Source: Bacillus sp. REN3 | GTDB lineage: Bacteria; Bacillota; Bacilli; Bacillales; Cytobacillaceae | Direction: 5' to 3' | Assembly (NCBI RefSeq): GCF_017912555.1 | Contig: NZ_JAERSD010000003.1 | Coordinates: 232,246 to 296,245 of the forward strand | Length of the DNA: 64,000 nucleotides | In this document: piece by piece, positions 52,127-60,428 of the stretch | Layout: every line of letters begins with the position of its first letter | Numbering within the stretch: position 1 is the stretch's first letter | Made by a program: the position numbers and the translations under genes | The notes under the pieces: generated by a model | Database searches by the model: none | Told to the model about the DNA's origin: nothing | Seen by the model: the letters and a program-made list of their open reading frames with translations, nothing else

Positions 52127-52477
52127 ATGAATGATATTTTTGTTAAATCGCTTTATGAGTCTATCGTTAAAGAAAACCTTCAACTATATAAAGACTTGTA
52201 TGAAACAATGAATGTTACTCCTAAAACAGATGATTATTGGAAAAAAGCTATTGGTTTTTACGACAGTTTAACTGAAGAAAATAAAGATACATTAATGAGG
52301 ATTATTGAACAAACCATGATTGATACCATATCAAACATGCTAGGAGTAATTGATGGAAGTTCAACTTTAAATGATTGTTCGTTAGAACCTAAATTACTGC
52401 TTGACTCTATTGATACAGAAGGAGAACTGCAAGAATCATTTTTAGAATTCATAGAAGAAAGAGATAGTAACAGCTAA
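52127..52477 (+). CDS. Candidate immunity protein for cassette 1 toxin
   Basis: 116 residues, acidic and mostly helical (MNDIFVKSLYESIVKENLQL...), no family recognised. It begins 1 bp after the toxin stop codon, has the composition typical of immunity proteins, and is followed by a terminator of the type that also ends other immunity genes here. Confidence 0.7.
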   Translation: MNDIFVKSLYESIVKENLQLYKDLYETMNVTPKTDDYWKKAIGFYDSLTEENKDTLMRIIEQTMIDTISNMLGVIDGSSTLNDCSLEPKLLLDSIDTEGELQESFLEFIEERDSNS

Positions 52478-52546
52478 TTGAAAGTTTGATTAATGAGGTT
52501 TCCATAATGCTCTTAAAAGATATTAGAAAGTTTAAATGAATTCTAT

Positions 52547-52582
52547 AACCTTGATTGGCTAAATGCCTTTCAAGTTTTTTTT
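52547..52582 (+). terminator. Shared immunity-gene terminator, copy 1
   Basis: aaccttgattgg...tgcctttcaag then eight T. Related hairpins at 54637-54675 and 63760-63797. Confidence 0.75.
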
Positions 52583-53085
52583 CTTTGCTTTAGATTAAAT
52601 CAGCTGATATTGAGTGAGAGAAAAAGAAAATGACCTGTATGAGAATCGAGAGCTCATAATGGTTTTACCGTCATGGAGTATCGTTTTAATACTTAGAGAA
52701 ACGAACAAGAACGAGAAATGGGCGAGATGACATTTTACATGGCAAGGGTGCTATAACATGGAATAGCTAACAAACTAACGAGAATGACAAAGCTCGTGGC
52801 GATAACAATGGGTAATGTGTAAGACTGTTTCTAATACTGCTTTGACTTATAAATTTGGGTTGTATTTTTACTAGAAACGGTCGTATAATACTCGCTATTC
52901 GTCAAAAAAGCGTTACGAAAATTAAAATTTATGTAACGGGAGGGTGAAAAGTTGAATATCTGTTGTTTGAATTCCGGAGTAAATGTCCGGCGTTTTTTCT
53001 TAGTCATAGTAGTTTCTCCTCAAATGTATTATCTGTAGTCTACTTGACCTTATTTTTTCTGTCCAACTAAGTGTAGCCTATCCAG
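52583..53085 (+). other. Inter-module stretch with repeat remnants
   Basis: About 500 bp. It contains one copy (52666-52695) of a 30-bp repeat (taccgtcatggagtatcg...) also found at 53948 and 56461, and a small hairpin with T-run near 52974-53000. No complete gene is supported. Confidence 0.5.
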
Positions 53086-53250
53086 CAGAAGTAATAGGAG
53101 GTTTGGGAGATAAGAGAATAAATTCATCAATAGGTAGTCAATGGCGGTATAGGATTGATATTGTTGATGAACAAATCAAGGAATTAGCAAAAAGTATGAC
53201 ACCAGAACAACTAAAAAATACTTATTTGAATGTGAAATTAACATATTAGT
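53086..53250 (+). pseudogene. Ntox15 nuclease toxin, C-terminal remnant
   Basis: An open stretch without start codon: PAEVIGGLGDKRINSSIGSQ, WRYRIDIVDEQIKELAKSMT and PEQLKNTYLNVKLTY, stop at 53248-53250. This is the end of the Ntox15 domain (the HxxD DNase type represented by Tde1 of Agrobacterium); the HxxD part is lost. It is followed by a matching GAD-like/DUF1851 immunity gene. A second, more complete remnant lies at 59224-59511. Confidence 0.75.
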
Positions 53251-53263
53251 GGGAGGAGTTTAA

Positions 53264-53806
53264 ATGGAAAAATACTTAAAAGATTTTAAATTGCATAATA
53301 AAGTTGTGAGTGAAATCATTGAAAAATATAGGCAACTGGTACCAAATGAAATTATAGATTTATGGAGTAATTATGGATTTGGTACATTTATGCAAGGGTA
53401 TTTTAAAAGTGTAAATCCAGAGGAATTTAAAGAGATTTTGGGGGAGAGTAGTCAAAGATACAAGGATTCAGTTGTGTTGTTTGCTACAGGGATGGGTGAT
53501 CTAGTTATTTGGTCAGATGGATATGTTAGACTACTTAATTACAGGTATGGTGTGGTAAAGACAATTATGTTTACATTTGAATTTTTCTTTCAAAATATTA
53601 ATGATTTGGAATTTAAAGATGAAGATTTGTCTTGGCAACCTTATCCCGAAGCCCTTAAACAATATAGTGAGTTGGATTATGATGAGTGCTTCGGTTATAC
53701 ACCTCTATTAGGTTTAGGTGGAGCAGAAAAAGTAGAGAATCTAAAAAAAGTCAAACTGAAGGAACATATTCTTATTATTACTGAATTTATGGGACCAGTT
53801 CAGTAA
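53264..53806 (+). CDS. GAD-like/DUF1851 immunity protein (Tdi1-like)
   Basis: 180 residues, apparently intact: N-terminal GAD-like domain (VPNEIIDLWSNYGFGTFMQG, VNPEEFKEIL) and a C-terminal DUF1851 part (GYTPLLGLGGAEKVENLKKV, TEFMGPVQ). Proteins of this layout, such as Tdi1, neutralise Ntox15 nucleases, which fits the Ntox15 remnant directly upstream. ATG 53264 has GGGAGGAG at a good distance. Since the toxin is broken, this is now an orphan immunity gene that may still protect against related toxins from other strains. Confidence 0.88.
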   Translation: MEKYLKDFKLHNKVVSEIIEKYRQLVPNEIIDLWSNYGFGTFMQGYFKSVNPEEFKEILGESSQRYKDSVVLFATGMGDLVIWSDGYVRLLNYRYGVVKTIMFTFEFFFQNINDLEFKDEDLSWQPYPEALKQYSELDYDECFGYTPLLGLGGAEKVENLKKVKLKEHILIITEFMGPVQ

Positions 53807-54168
53807 TATTCGGGAGTATGGTACAGAATTAACTATAAACACTTGATTGTCTTATTAGGCAACAGATGTTTTTGTTTTTTTGTGGAAATTTCAACTTTGG
53901 ACGACATTGGATAATTCTTTACTTAAATTCATAGCTTTTGAAGGTGTTACCATCATGGAGTAGCGTTTTAATACTTGGACGAACGAAAAAAGCTGAATAT
54001 TGCAGATAAAATGAACCACCTGTGCAAAGATTTGAGCTAAACAATGCATAAGATTGAGCCACTGATTGCAGGCTAGAGAGCCAGAAAATAATAATGTCGA
54101 ATCTCCATGTATAATGTAGAAGCATGCTTTTAAGCATGATACTCATATACAAGGGAGGTAAGTTCTTA
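53807..54168 (+). other. Inter-module stretch
   Basis: 362 bp. Holds a second copy of the ...ccatcatggagta... repeat (53948-53978) and a segment (53829-53880) that matches 56352-56405. No gene is supported. Confidence 0.5.
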
Positions 54169-54624
54169 ATGGATAAGAAAGATATTATTTTGCTTGAACA
54201 GTCACTATACAATTCAGATGAAAATTATATAATAAGCCAGTTAACGAATACAGACAACTCTTTATTACTCCATTATTTTGCTGCAAATTATAATTGGAAT
54301 AATGGATTTAATGTACCAACAGTTATTTTAAAAAACGAGGCTTGTGATTTAGGAACGGGTTTACTAATGTTTCATTATGCCGATGGTTATCGTTTGTTGG
54401 AAAACCCAGATGAAGTTTCCAGATCGTCATTAGAGGATTGGAAAGATTTTTTGAGTAAAATTTATAATAAACTTATCAAATTAGAATTTCAATCAAAGAA
54501 TATCTCCTTTGACCCTAAATTAACAAAAATTCAAAAGTATAAGTTGAAAAAGAATAACCCGAACCTCCCTGATGTTCTTATTAATAAATCCCCAGGAGAA
54601 GAAGTTGATATTCCCAAAATATAA
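54169..54624 (+). CDS. DUF4274 protein, orphan immunity candidate
   Basis: 151 residues. The core LLHYFAANYNWNNGFNVPTV, ILKNEACDLGTGLLMFHYAD fits the DUF4274 family, which I recall from toxin-immunity loci. ATG 54169 has GGGAGG at a spacing of about 9; the frame extends upstream but without a ribosome site. No toxin gene precedes it, so it appears to be an orphan immunity gene. A conserved terminator follows. Confidence 0.75.
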   Translation: MDKKDIILLEQSLYNSDENYIISQLTNTDNSLLLHYFAANYNWNNGFNVPTVILKNEACDLGTGLLMFHYADGYRLLENPDEVSRSSLEDWKDFLSKIYNKLIKLEFQSKNISFDPKLTKIQKYKLKKNNPNLPDVLINKSPGEEVDIPKI

Positions 54625-54636
54625 TGTGAATATTAT

Positions 54637-54675
54637 AAAACCTTGTTTGGCAAAGTGCCTTTCAAGGTTTCTTAT
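54637..54675 (+). terminator. Shared immunity-gene terminator, copy 2
   Basis: aaaaccttg...caaggttt stem with the same ...gcctttcaagg arm as the copies at 52547 and 63760. Confidence 0.7.
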
Positions 54676-54692
54676 TGTGAAAATGAAAACCC

Positions 54693-55729
54693 CAGTATTC
54701 TGTTAAGCGATATAAAAGCAAGCTCGACGATGCCCAGCGGCTGATCAAGCTGACGGCAGCGAAAATGGCAGAAGCTGACCGGAAGATGTCCGGGAAAGCC
54801 GGCAACTTCCTGCTTGAGATGCTGGGCTGGTACGACCTTCTGCGGCTCACTGGCGAATATGATCCGGTGACAGGGGGGAAACTCTCAGCCGGGGACAAGA
54901 CACTGGCCGCTATTATGCTGGGTCTATCGATTTTTCCACCGGCAAAAGCAGTCGGAGTGGGAGGGAAAGTCGCCGTTGCCGGAGCGAAGGCAGGCAAGGC
55001 GGGATCCAAGGTCGATTTCTCGATTTCCCGATTCTCGCCAAGGACCAGAAGGTTTTCATGGCGATCAAAAACGTCCTCGACACAGGAAAGGTCCGCCAGG
55101 CCTTCGAGAAAGTCTACGATGACATCGTCGTCGGCCCGCTCGCCACAACGAAAGTCTGGTTCGACAACGTTGTCAAGAAGATCGGCGACGTGCCTATCCC
55201 GATGAACCTCCAAGTCCAGCTCGCTGGAGTCGGTGCCTACCGCACGACCGTCCGGGAAGCGTTCCAGGAAGCGAAGGAACAGATTTCGAGGATAGTGGTG
55301 GGGAAGGGTGATGAGGTTGGTAAGGGTACGGGTAAAGAGTATAAAAACTATAAAGCTGTGGAGTATACTGGAACAACAAAGGTTAATGGAGAAGAAAGAG
55401 ATATTAGTAGACGGGTTTTTCAAAGGATTGATATCGATTATAAGAGAATCGATCCTGATACTGGCATGACAAATTTTCAATTAATGAAAAAAGGAAGAGC
55501 ACCAATTTGGAAAGATGGAACGGTTATAGAGCTTCATCATTTAATCCAAAGAGAGCCAGGATCAATGGTAGAAATTCCTTCAAGTATGCATGATGAATAT
55601 AATAAAATTTTGCATGGTTTGGTGGAGAATGGTGGGAGCTTTAGAAATGATTCTGTATTAAAAAAGCAATATGACAACTTTAGAAGTAAATATTGGAGAT
55701 GTAAGCAAATAGATAAAAGTGAATTGTAA
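54693..55729 (+). pseudogene. Polymorphic toxin cassette 2, 5'-truncated and frameshifted, LHH-type nuclease
   Basis: Starts inside the cassette coding sequence (at SVKRYKSKLDDAQ, residue ~61 of the full toxins) without the YwqH-like gene or a start. It continues through the TG segment until an 8-bp tandem duplication (cgatttct/cgatttcc, 55013-55028) shifts the frame; the remainder from 55058 stays open to 55729. After GDEVGKGTGK (55310-55327) comes a new C-terminus with DGTVIELHHLIQREPGSM, an LHH-type HNH/EndoVII nuclease. ATG 55058 could start a 223-residue fragment still carrying the toxin domain. Confidence 0.85.
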
Positions 55730-55745
55730 AAGGGAGGAACCTTGA

Positions 55746-56195
55746 TTGGATAAAGAGGAATTAATAAACTTTATTAATGAACATAAGGAATCATATGACT
55801 TTACAGGTGGAGTAGATGAAAGTCAAATTAATTCAATCCAAAATGAGCTAGGGGTGGAATTACCAGAAAGTTATAAGTGGTTTTTAACTACCTATGGTTC
55901 TGGTGGGTTATTTGGAGTTGATATTTTAGGAGTGGCTAAGTCAAATAGAGCTCCTGTTGTTGATAATACAAAGAGATATAGAGATTTAGGAATGGACAAG
56001 GATTTAGTAGTTATTGAAGATGCTGGAGAATATGCTTATTGTCTATATATCAGTGAAATGGAGAACAATGAGTGCCCGGTAATAGCGTGGAATAGACCAG
56101 GGGGACTTGATGACTACAACACAGCAAAGGATTTTTATGAGTTTTTATCACAAAGGTTGTTGGATGCAAAAGAAGCATGGGAAGAAGATTATTAA
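55746..56195 (+). CDS. SMI1/KNR4 (SUKH) immunity protein for the LHH toxin
   Basis: 149 residues with the SUKH fold signature: INSIQNELGVELPESYKWFL, TTYGSGGLFGVDILG, and a C-terminal TAKDFYEFLSQRLLD. TTG 55746 has GGGAGG at 55732-55737. It lies 16 bp after the LHH toxin remnant, the usual order of toxin and immunity gene. Confidence 0.88.
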   Translation: MDKEELINFINEHKESYDFTGGVDESQINSIQNELGVELPESYKWFLTTYGSGGLFGVDILGVAKSNRAPVVDNTKRYRDLGMDKDLVVIEDAGEYAYCLYISEMENNECPVIAWNRPGGLDDYNTAKDFYEFLSQRLLDAKEAWEEDY

Positions 56196-56241
56196 GATAG
56201 ATAAATAGAAAGAAATTATAAATGAGATTGCTAAAAATCAA

Positions 56242-56274
56242 AAACTCTTGATGGTTGTACCATCAAGAGTTTGT
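56242..56274 (+). terminator. Terminator after the SUKH immunity gene
   Basis: Perfect stem aaactcttgatgg/ccatcaagagttt with a 5-nt loop, followed by a weak T-rich stretch. Confidence 0.8.
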
Positions 56275-56560
56275 ATAATGATATTTTGTTTATAAAGAAT
56301 TGCCATATAATTATGCGAGATGGCATTTTAATCTAATGAAGTATTTTATATAGCTAACTATAAAGCACTTGATTGCCTATTAGGTAACAGGTGTTTTTCG
56401 TTTTTTAATGAGACATTTATGCTTTGGATAACATGAATGTTGCTTTACTGAAAAGGTAGTACCATCATGGAGTATTGATTTTATATTTGGCTTTTATCAA
56501 GAGATATATAAATACGGAAATACAAGCAAATGGTAAGCATGAAGCAATAATTTAATAGGT
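56275..56560 (+). other. Left flank of the IS110 element
   Basis: 286 bp, AT-rich, with a third copy of the ...ccatcatggagta... repeat (56461-56490) and a segment matching 53829-53880. No gene is supported. The exact left end of the insertion sequence was not resolved. Confidence 0.5.
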
Positions 56561-56700
56561 TACTTAAAAAAGGGACTCATTTTCTTATATATCCCTATGT
56601 AACGATGAAAATGGATAGGCTTTCGTACCAATGCGCACCAGTTGGTGAACGCTCGAACTAAGGTTGCCAGCATTTTCATAAATGAAAACTGAATAGGGGG
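56561..56700 (+). ncRNA. Candidate IS110 bridge RNA (non-coding left end)
   Basis: About 140 bp of non-coding sequence directly upstream of the IS110 transposase. It shows possible hairpins: cattttc/gaaaatg (56579-56613), caccagttggtg (56637-56648) and ttttcat/atgaaaa (~56672-56689). IS110 recombinases with a long left end use an RNA from this place to choose target and donor. The assignment rests on position and fold only. Confidence 0.45.
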
Positions 56701-56707
56701 ATGAGCG

Positions 56708-57943
56708 ATGCATGAAAGGCAGAAACACTTGTATGTAAGTGTAGACTTGCATAAACAACACCATGTGGCAGTTATTATCAATTGTTGGCAGGAGAAACTA
56801 GGTGAAGTAAAGTTTGAAAATAAACCGTCCGCCTTCTCTACGTTTTTACTGGATATTGATAAACTGGTGGAAGAAGGATTGACACCTGTATTTGGATTAG
56901 AAGATGTAGGTGGATATGGCAGATCGTTAGCACAGTTTTTAACCGACCATGGAAAGGTTGTAAAAGAAGTAAACCCTGCACTTTCATACGCTGAACGAAA
57001 AAGCCACATGACCACACAAAAAAGTGATAACTGGGATGCAGAATGTATCGCACGAATATTGTTGAACAAACTGGCCCATTTGCCAGATGCTAAACCACAT
57101 GATTTATATTGGTCCATACAACAACTGGTCACACGAAGAAATGCGCTGGTAAAAGCTCAAGGTGCTTTAAAGAACCAACTGCATATTCAATTGAGCCACC
57201 ACTACCCAAGCTATAAAAAGTTTTTCTCAGAAGTGGATGGAAAAACAGCATTGGCGTTTTGGGAAGGATACCCGTCACCTTCATGTTTAGAAGGTGTGAG
57301 TGTAAAACAGTTGACCAGCTTTTTATTAGAAGTAAGCTACAATACTTGTTCAGTGAAAAAAGCTAATGAGATTTTAAAGCTAGTGAAAGAAGATGGGAAT
57401 ACAACAAAAGAACATCAAGAAACACGAAACTTTTTGGTAGAAAGCATGGTGAGCCACATTTTATTTGGAAAGCAGGAAATAGGTAAGGTGGAAAGAGAAT
57501 TAAAAGAGTTAATGAGTCTACTAGACTTTCAACTAAACTCCATGCCAGGCATTGACCTCGTAACAGCTTCCGCTTTAATTGCAGGGATAGGTGATGTAAG
57601 GCGGTTTCCAAATGCCAACAAATTAGCACGATTTGCGGGGATTGCGCCTGTTTACTTTGGCTCTGGTGGGAAAGGAAAGGAACAAAAAAGCAAACAGGGA
57701 AATCGGGCGCTGCACGCTTTATTTTATAACCTAGCTGTACAGCAAGTACAAGTGGCAAAAGGGAGTAAGCTGCCAAGGAACCCAGTATTTTATGCTTACT
57801 ACCAAAAGAAACTAAAAGAAGGAAAAACAAAGGGGCAAGCATTGGTATGCATTATGAGAAGGCTTGTGAATATTATTTATGGCATGATGAAACATAAAAC
57901 AGCCTATAAATTGCCGATAGTGCAAGAAATAGAAGTAGTTTAA
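56708..57943 (+). CDS. IS110-family transposase
   Basis: A 411-residue DEDD recombinase. The N-terminal RuvC-like domain begins LYVSVDLHKQHHVAVI (first Asp), has FGLEDVGGYG (Glu) and KSDNWDAECIARI (Asp pair). The C-terminal Transposase_20 domain shows MPGIDLVTASALIAGIGDVR and FPNANKLARFAGIAPVYFGS with the Ser-rich helix. It is full length and intact. GGGGG lies upstream of ATG 56708. The insertion has separated the WHH-nuclease fragment on its right from any 5' part. Confidence 0.95.
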   Translation: MHERQKHLYVSVDLHKQHHVAVIINCWQEKLGEVKFENKPSAFSTFLLDIDKLVEEGLTPVFGLEDVGGYGRSLAQFLTDHGKVVKEVNPALSYAERKSHMTTQKSDNWDAECIARILLNKLAHLPDAKPHDLYWSIQQLVTRRNALVKAQGALKNQLHIQLSHHYPSYKKFFSEVDGKTALAFWEGYPSPSCLEGVSVKQLTSFLLEVSYNTCSVKKANEILKLVKEDGNTTKEHQETRNFLVESMVSHILFGKQEIGKVERELKELMSLLDFQLNSMPGIDLVTASALIAGIGDVRRFPNANKLARFAGIAPVYFGSGGKGKEQKSKQGNRALHALFYNLAVQQVQVAKGSKLPRNPVFYAYYQKKLKEGKTKGQALVCIMRRLVNIIYGMMKHKTAYKLPIVQEIEVV

Positions 57944-57979
57944 TAAGGTGGAAAAATGGCTGATTTTATTATTTTTAGC

Positions 57980-58608
57980 TTTTAAGATTACAACATAGGT
58001 TACGGTTAATGTTCACCGTTCTGAAATTGATGAAGTTATTAAAAATGATTATGACAAAAATGGAAACTTGATTAACAGATCCATTGTTCCAAAAGGTTAT
58101 GAAAGTGTTGAGCACTTTTTGAAAGTTGTAGATGATACAACTATAAAGGAATTTGGTTACGATAGTGTAGAAGAATTTAAAGCCGTAGTGGGGCATGTGG
58201 ATGACTATTTAAATGCCTCACCAAAGAATAATATAGTAAATAAAGGATTAGCGGGGGGAAAACATGTGAAAGGCGTAGATTATGATGTATGTACTAGGTT
58301 TTCCAATTTTTAAGGGAGACGATGTTAAATTTTCACTGAAACTAAAAGAGAGTCTGTTTAAAACAACTGATGATACCCAATTTAAAGAATGTACAGGGTT
58401 GTTAAAAGAAGCGATTGAACAAGGGAAAATATCTAAGGACATATTTACACCAAAACAACTTCGAGATATTGAAAATGGTGAAGCCAGAATTAAAGGATTG
58501 ACATGGCATCATCATCAGGTACCTGGTAAGATGCAACTTGTGGTATCTAAGACACATAAAGTGAATCATTTAGGTGGAAATAAATTATGGGGAGATGGTA
58601 TCAGATGA
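57980..58608 (+). pseudogene. WHH-type nuclease toxin, C-terminal remnant, frameshifted
   Basis: From just right of the IS110 gene the sequence reads VNVHRSEIDEVIKNDYDKNG... and LKVVDDTTIKEFGYDSVEEF; at ~58290 a one-base shift leads on to LGFPIFKGDDVKFSLKLKES and finally GLTWHHHQVPGKMQLV, the conserved WHH motif of a nuclease of the HNH/EndoVII superfamily. Neither a start codon nor the targeting region is present. Its stop overlaps the ATG of the immunity gene (ATGA). Confidence 0.8.
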
Positions 58609-59093
58609 GTAAGATAAATTGGAGATCATGGGATGAACCAGTGACTAAGAAAGAAGTGGAGAATGTTGGAGAAAAATTAGGAGTGAAATTTCCCTTAGAT
58701 TATATAGAAGTTGCTATGAATTATAATGGTGCACATGTTAGCCCTGAGTTATTTCAAGTTGAAGGAAAAGAAAAGGTATTTGGAACATTATTAACATATG
58801 ACAGTGAAGATGATGAGCATATTCTAGAAGTCTTCAATGATTATAAGGATACACTTCCAAAAAAGATAATTCCATTTGCATTTGATCCTGCAGGAAACTT
58901 AATATGCTTTGATTATACAGATCATGAAGATAATCCAATTGTGATTTTTTGGGAACATGAAAACGCGTGGGATAAAGAAATGTTAATGAAGGAAGAGGGT
59001 TTAACAGAAGAGCAGGCAGAGGAACGTGCAAGAGAAAATGTATTTTTTGTTGCAGCATCATTTACAGAATTTCTTGATAAGTTACACGACTAA
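58605..59093 (+). CDS. SMI1/KNR4 (SUKH) immunity protein for the WHH toxin
   Basis: 162 residues: KKEVENVGEKLGVKFPLDYI, a glycine/aspartate core (IPFAFDPAGNLICFDYTDHE) and the typical end FTEFLDKLHD, a SUKH protein. ATG 58605 overlaps the toxin-remnant stop codon. It is intact and may still protect although its toxin is broken. Confidence 0.88.
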   Translation: MSKINWRSWDEPVTKKEVENVGEKLGVKFPLDYIEVAMNYNGAHVSPELFQVEGKEKVFGTLLTYDSEDDEHILEVFNDYKDTLPKKIIPFAFDPAGNLICFDYTDHEDNPIVIFWEHENAWDKEMLMKEEGLTEEQAEERARENVFFVAASFTEFLDKLHD

Positions 59094-59119
59094 GCAATTA
59101 TATCAAAAGTGTAAAAAGA

Positions 59120-59148
59120 AGCGAAGGGCAAATCCTTCGCTTTTTCTT
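59120..59148 (+). terminator. Terminator after the second SUKH gene
   Basis: Stem agcgaagg/ccttcgct, 6-nt loop, TTTTCTTT tail. Confidence 0.85.
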
Positions 59149-59223
59149 TACCCAATAGAGAGTAGTCAATTCATTATCACTTGGAAGCATGGAGAAATTA
59201 ACGCATTAAAGGAGAGGCTCAAA

Positions 59224-59511
59224 TGGAACAACATTTAAAAGATTTTAAGAGTGGAATGTCGTGGGAAGAAGCCGAGAAAAAGCAGAAAGTTGGTTAAAAA
59301 CACAAGCTGCACTCCATACATAATCCAGATCAAATAGCAGGTGGGAATCCATTTCATGTAGTAGGTATGGGAGAAAAAAGAATTAATTCTTCAATTAGAG
59401 CACAATGGAAATATAGAATTGATATGTAGATGACAAAATAAGAGAAATGGCTAGTAATATGACGTCGGAACAACGTAAAAGTACGTATTTGAATGTTAAA
59501 CGTACACATTA
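59224..59511 (+). pseudogene. Hybrid remnant: start of a GAD-like immunity gene fused to an Ntox15 toxin end
   Basis: ATG 59224 (AAGGAGAGG upstream) encodes MEQHLKDFK, the same start as the GAD-like gene at 53264 (MEKYLKDFK), then continues as SGMSWEEAEKKQK and, with shifts between all three frames, AESWLKTQAALH, HNPDQIAGGNPFHVVGMG, SSIRAQWKYRIDM and DDKIREMASNMTSEQRK, ending ...NVKRTH-stop. HNPD is the HxxD motif of Ntox15. It is a scar of recombination between two modules. Confidence 0.75.
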
Positions 59512-59525
59512 GAGGAGGTATAAAA

Positions 59526-59920
59526 TTGAATACCTACGATGATTTTCAGCAAATTGGCAAAGTGGAAGATACCACAATTAATAAATATAAAGAGCTTCTC
59601 CCAAAAGAATTGATTGAGGCATGGAGAATACATGGTTATGGAACGTTCATGAACGGATATTTAAAAGTAGTAAATCCTGATGAGTTTGTTGAGCTAGTGA
59701 ATGAAACATATATAAGAAATAAAGGGACTATTCCTATTTTCGCTACATCTATGTAATCCTTTTCGAAAAAGGTGAAAATGAAGAATCATTTGTAGTGATG
59801 ATTAACTATCGGAAGGGTACAACTAAAATTTTAACTTCGAAATTTTCTTTGTTTATTAGATTTTTAGATGAAGAAGCATTTAGACAGAGAGCGCTAGATA
59901 AGCTATCATCCTTTAAAACC
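59526..59920 (+). pseudogene. GAD-like immunity gene, frameshifted and 3'-truncated
   Basis: TTG 59526 with AGGAGG encodes KELLPKELIEAWRIHGYGTF, VNPDEFVELVNETYIRNKGT and FATSM, then stops at 59756. A different frame continues VILFEKGENEESFVVMINYR and KFSLFIRFLDEEAFRQRALD. The C-terminal DUF1851 part is missing: at about 59918 the sequence changes abruptly to the promoter region of cassette 3. Confidence 0.8.
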
Positions 59921-60030
59921 GGAATGGTGATAAAGCAGGAGCATTAACCTTCCTTACTTCATTCTGCTTAAACAATCGGGTACCTTTTCATTGCGACTGG
60001 CTCGAAGATTGTCGAAGAGAATCTGGAAAT

Positions 60031-60059
60031 TTGATACTTATGTCGGATTACTCTATACC
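60031..60059 (+). promoter_or_regulatory. Predicted promoter of toxin cassette 3
   Basis: TTGATA, 17 bp, TATACC; same position relative to the YwqH-like gene as in cassette 1, with a -35 closer to consensus. Confidence 0.45.
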
Positions 60060-60110
60060 CATTATTTGGTGCTATTTTGGGTGAATAAAGTCGGAATGGG
60101 AGGGGATATT

Positions 60111-60428
60111 TTGGAGTTGAAGTTAGCTGAAGAGCTTGAACGGAAAGCAAAAAGGCAGAAGCTGCTGATGAAAATCCATGTGCTGGAGGGATACAGGAAG
60201 AATGTCCGGCAGGCGATGGAGCGGCTGGAGGATGCGAAGAACCTTTATCGCGCAGCGCATGGCTGCCATGCGCCGACCTGGCAGGGGGAGACACGCCAGG
60301 CATATGAACAGATTGCGGGAGATTTGAAGGTAGAGGGGAACAAGTCCTATACTGTAGGTAACGACCTGATGAATGCGATCACCCAGGAAATCCGCAGGCT
60401 GCAGGACCAGGCGGAGGCACTGCGATGA
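60111..60428 (+). CDS. YwqH-like (DUF5082-type) T7SS partner protein, cassette 3
   Basis: Identical at the protein level to the copy at 50681-50998 as far as I can read (105 residues, same coiled coil and PTWQGETRQAY turn). TTG 60111 has the same GGGAGGGG site. The stop overlaps the toxin ATG. The two copies and their surroundings come from a ~1.3-kb duplication. Confidence 0.85.
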   Translation: MELKLAEELERKAKRQKLLMKIHVLEGYRKNVRQAMERLEDAKNLYRAAHGCHAPTWQGETRQAYEQIAGDLKVEGNKSYTVGNDLMNAITQEIRRLQDQAEALR

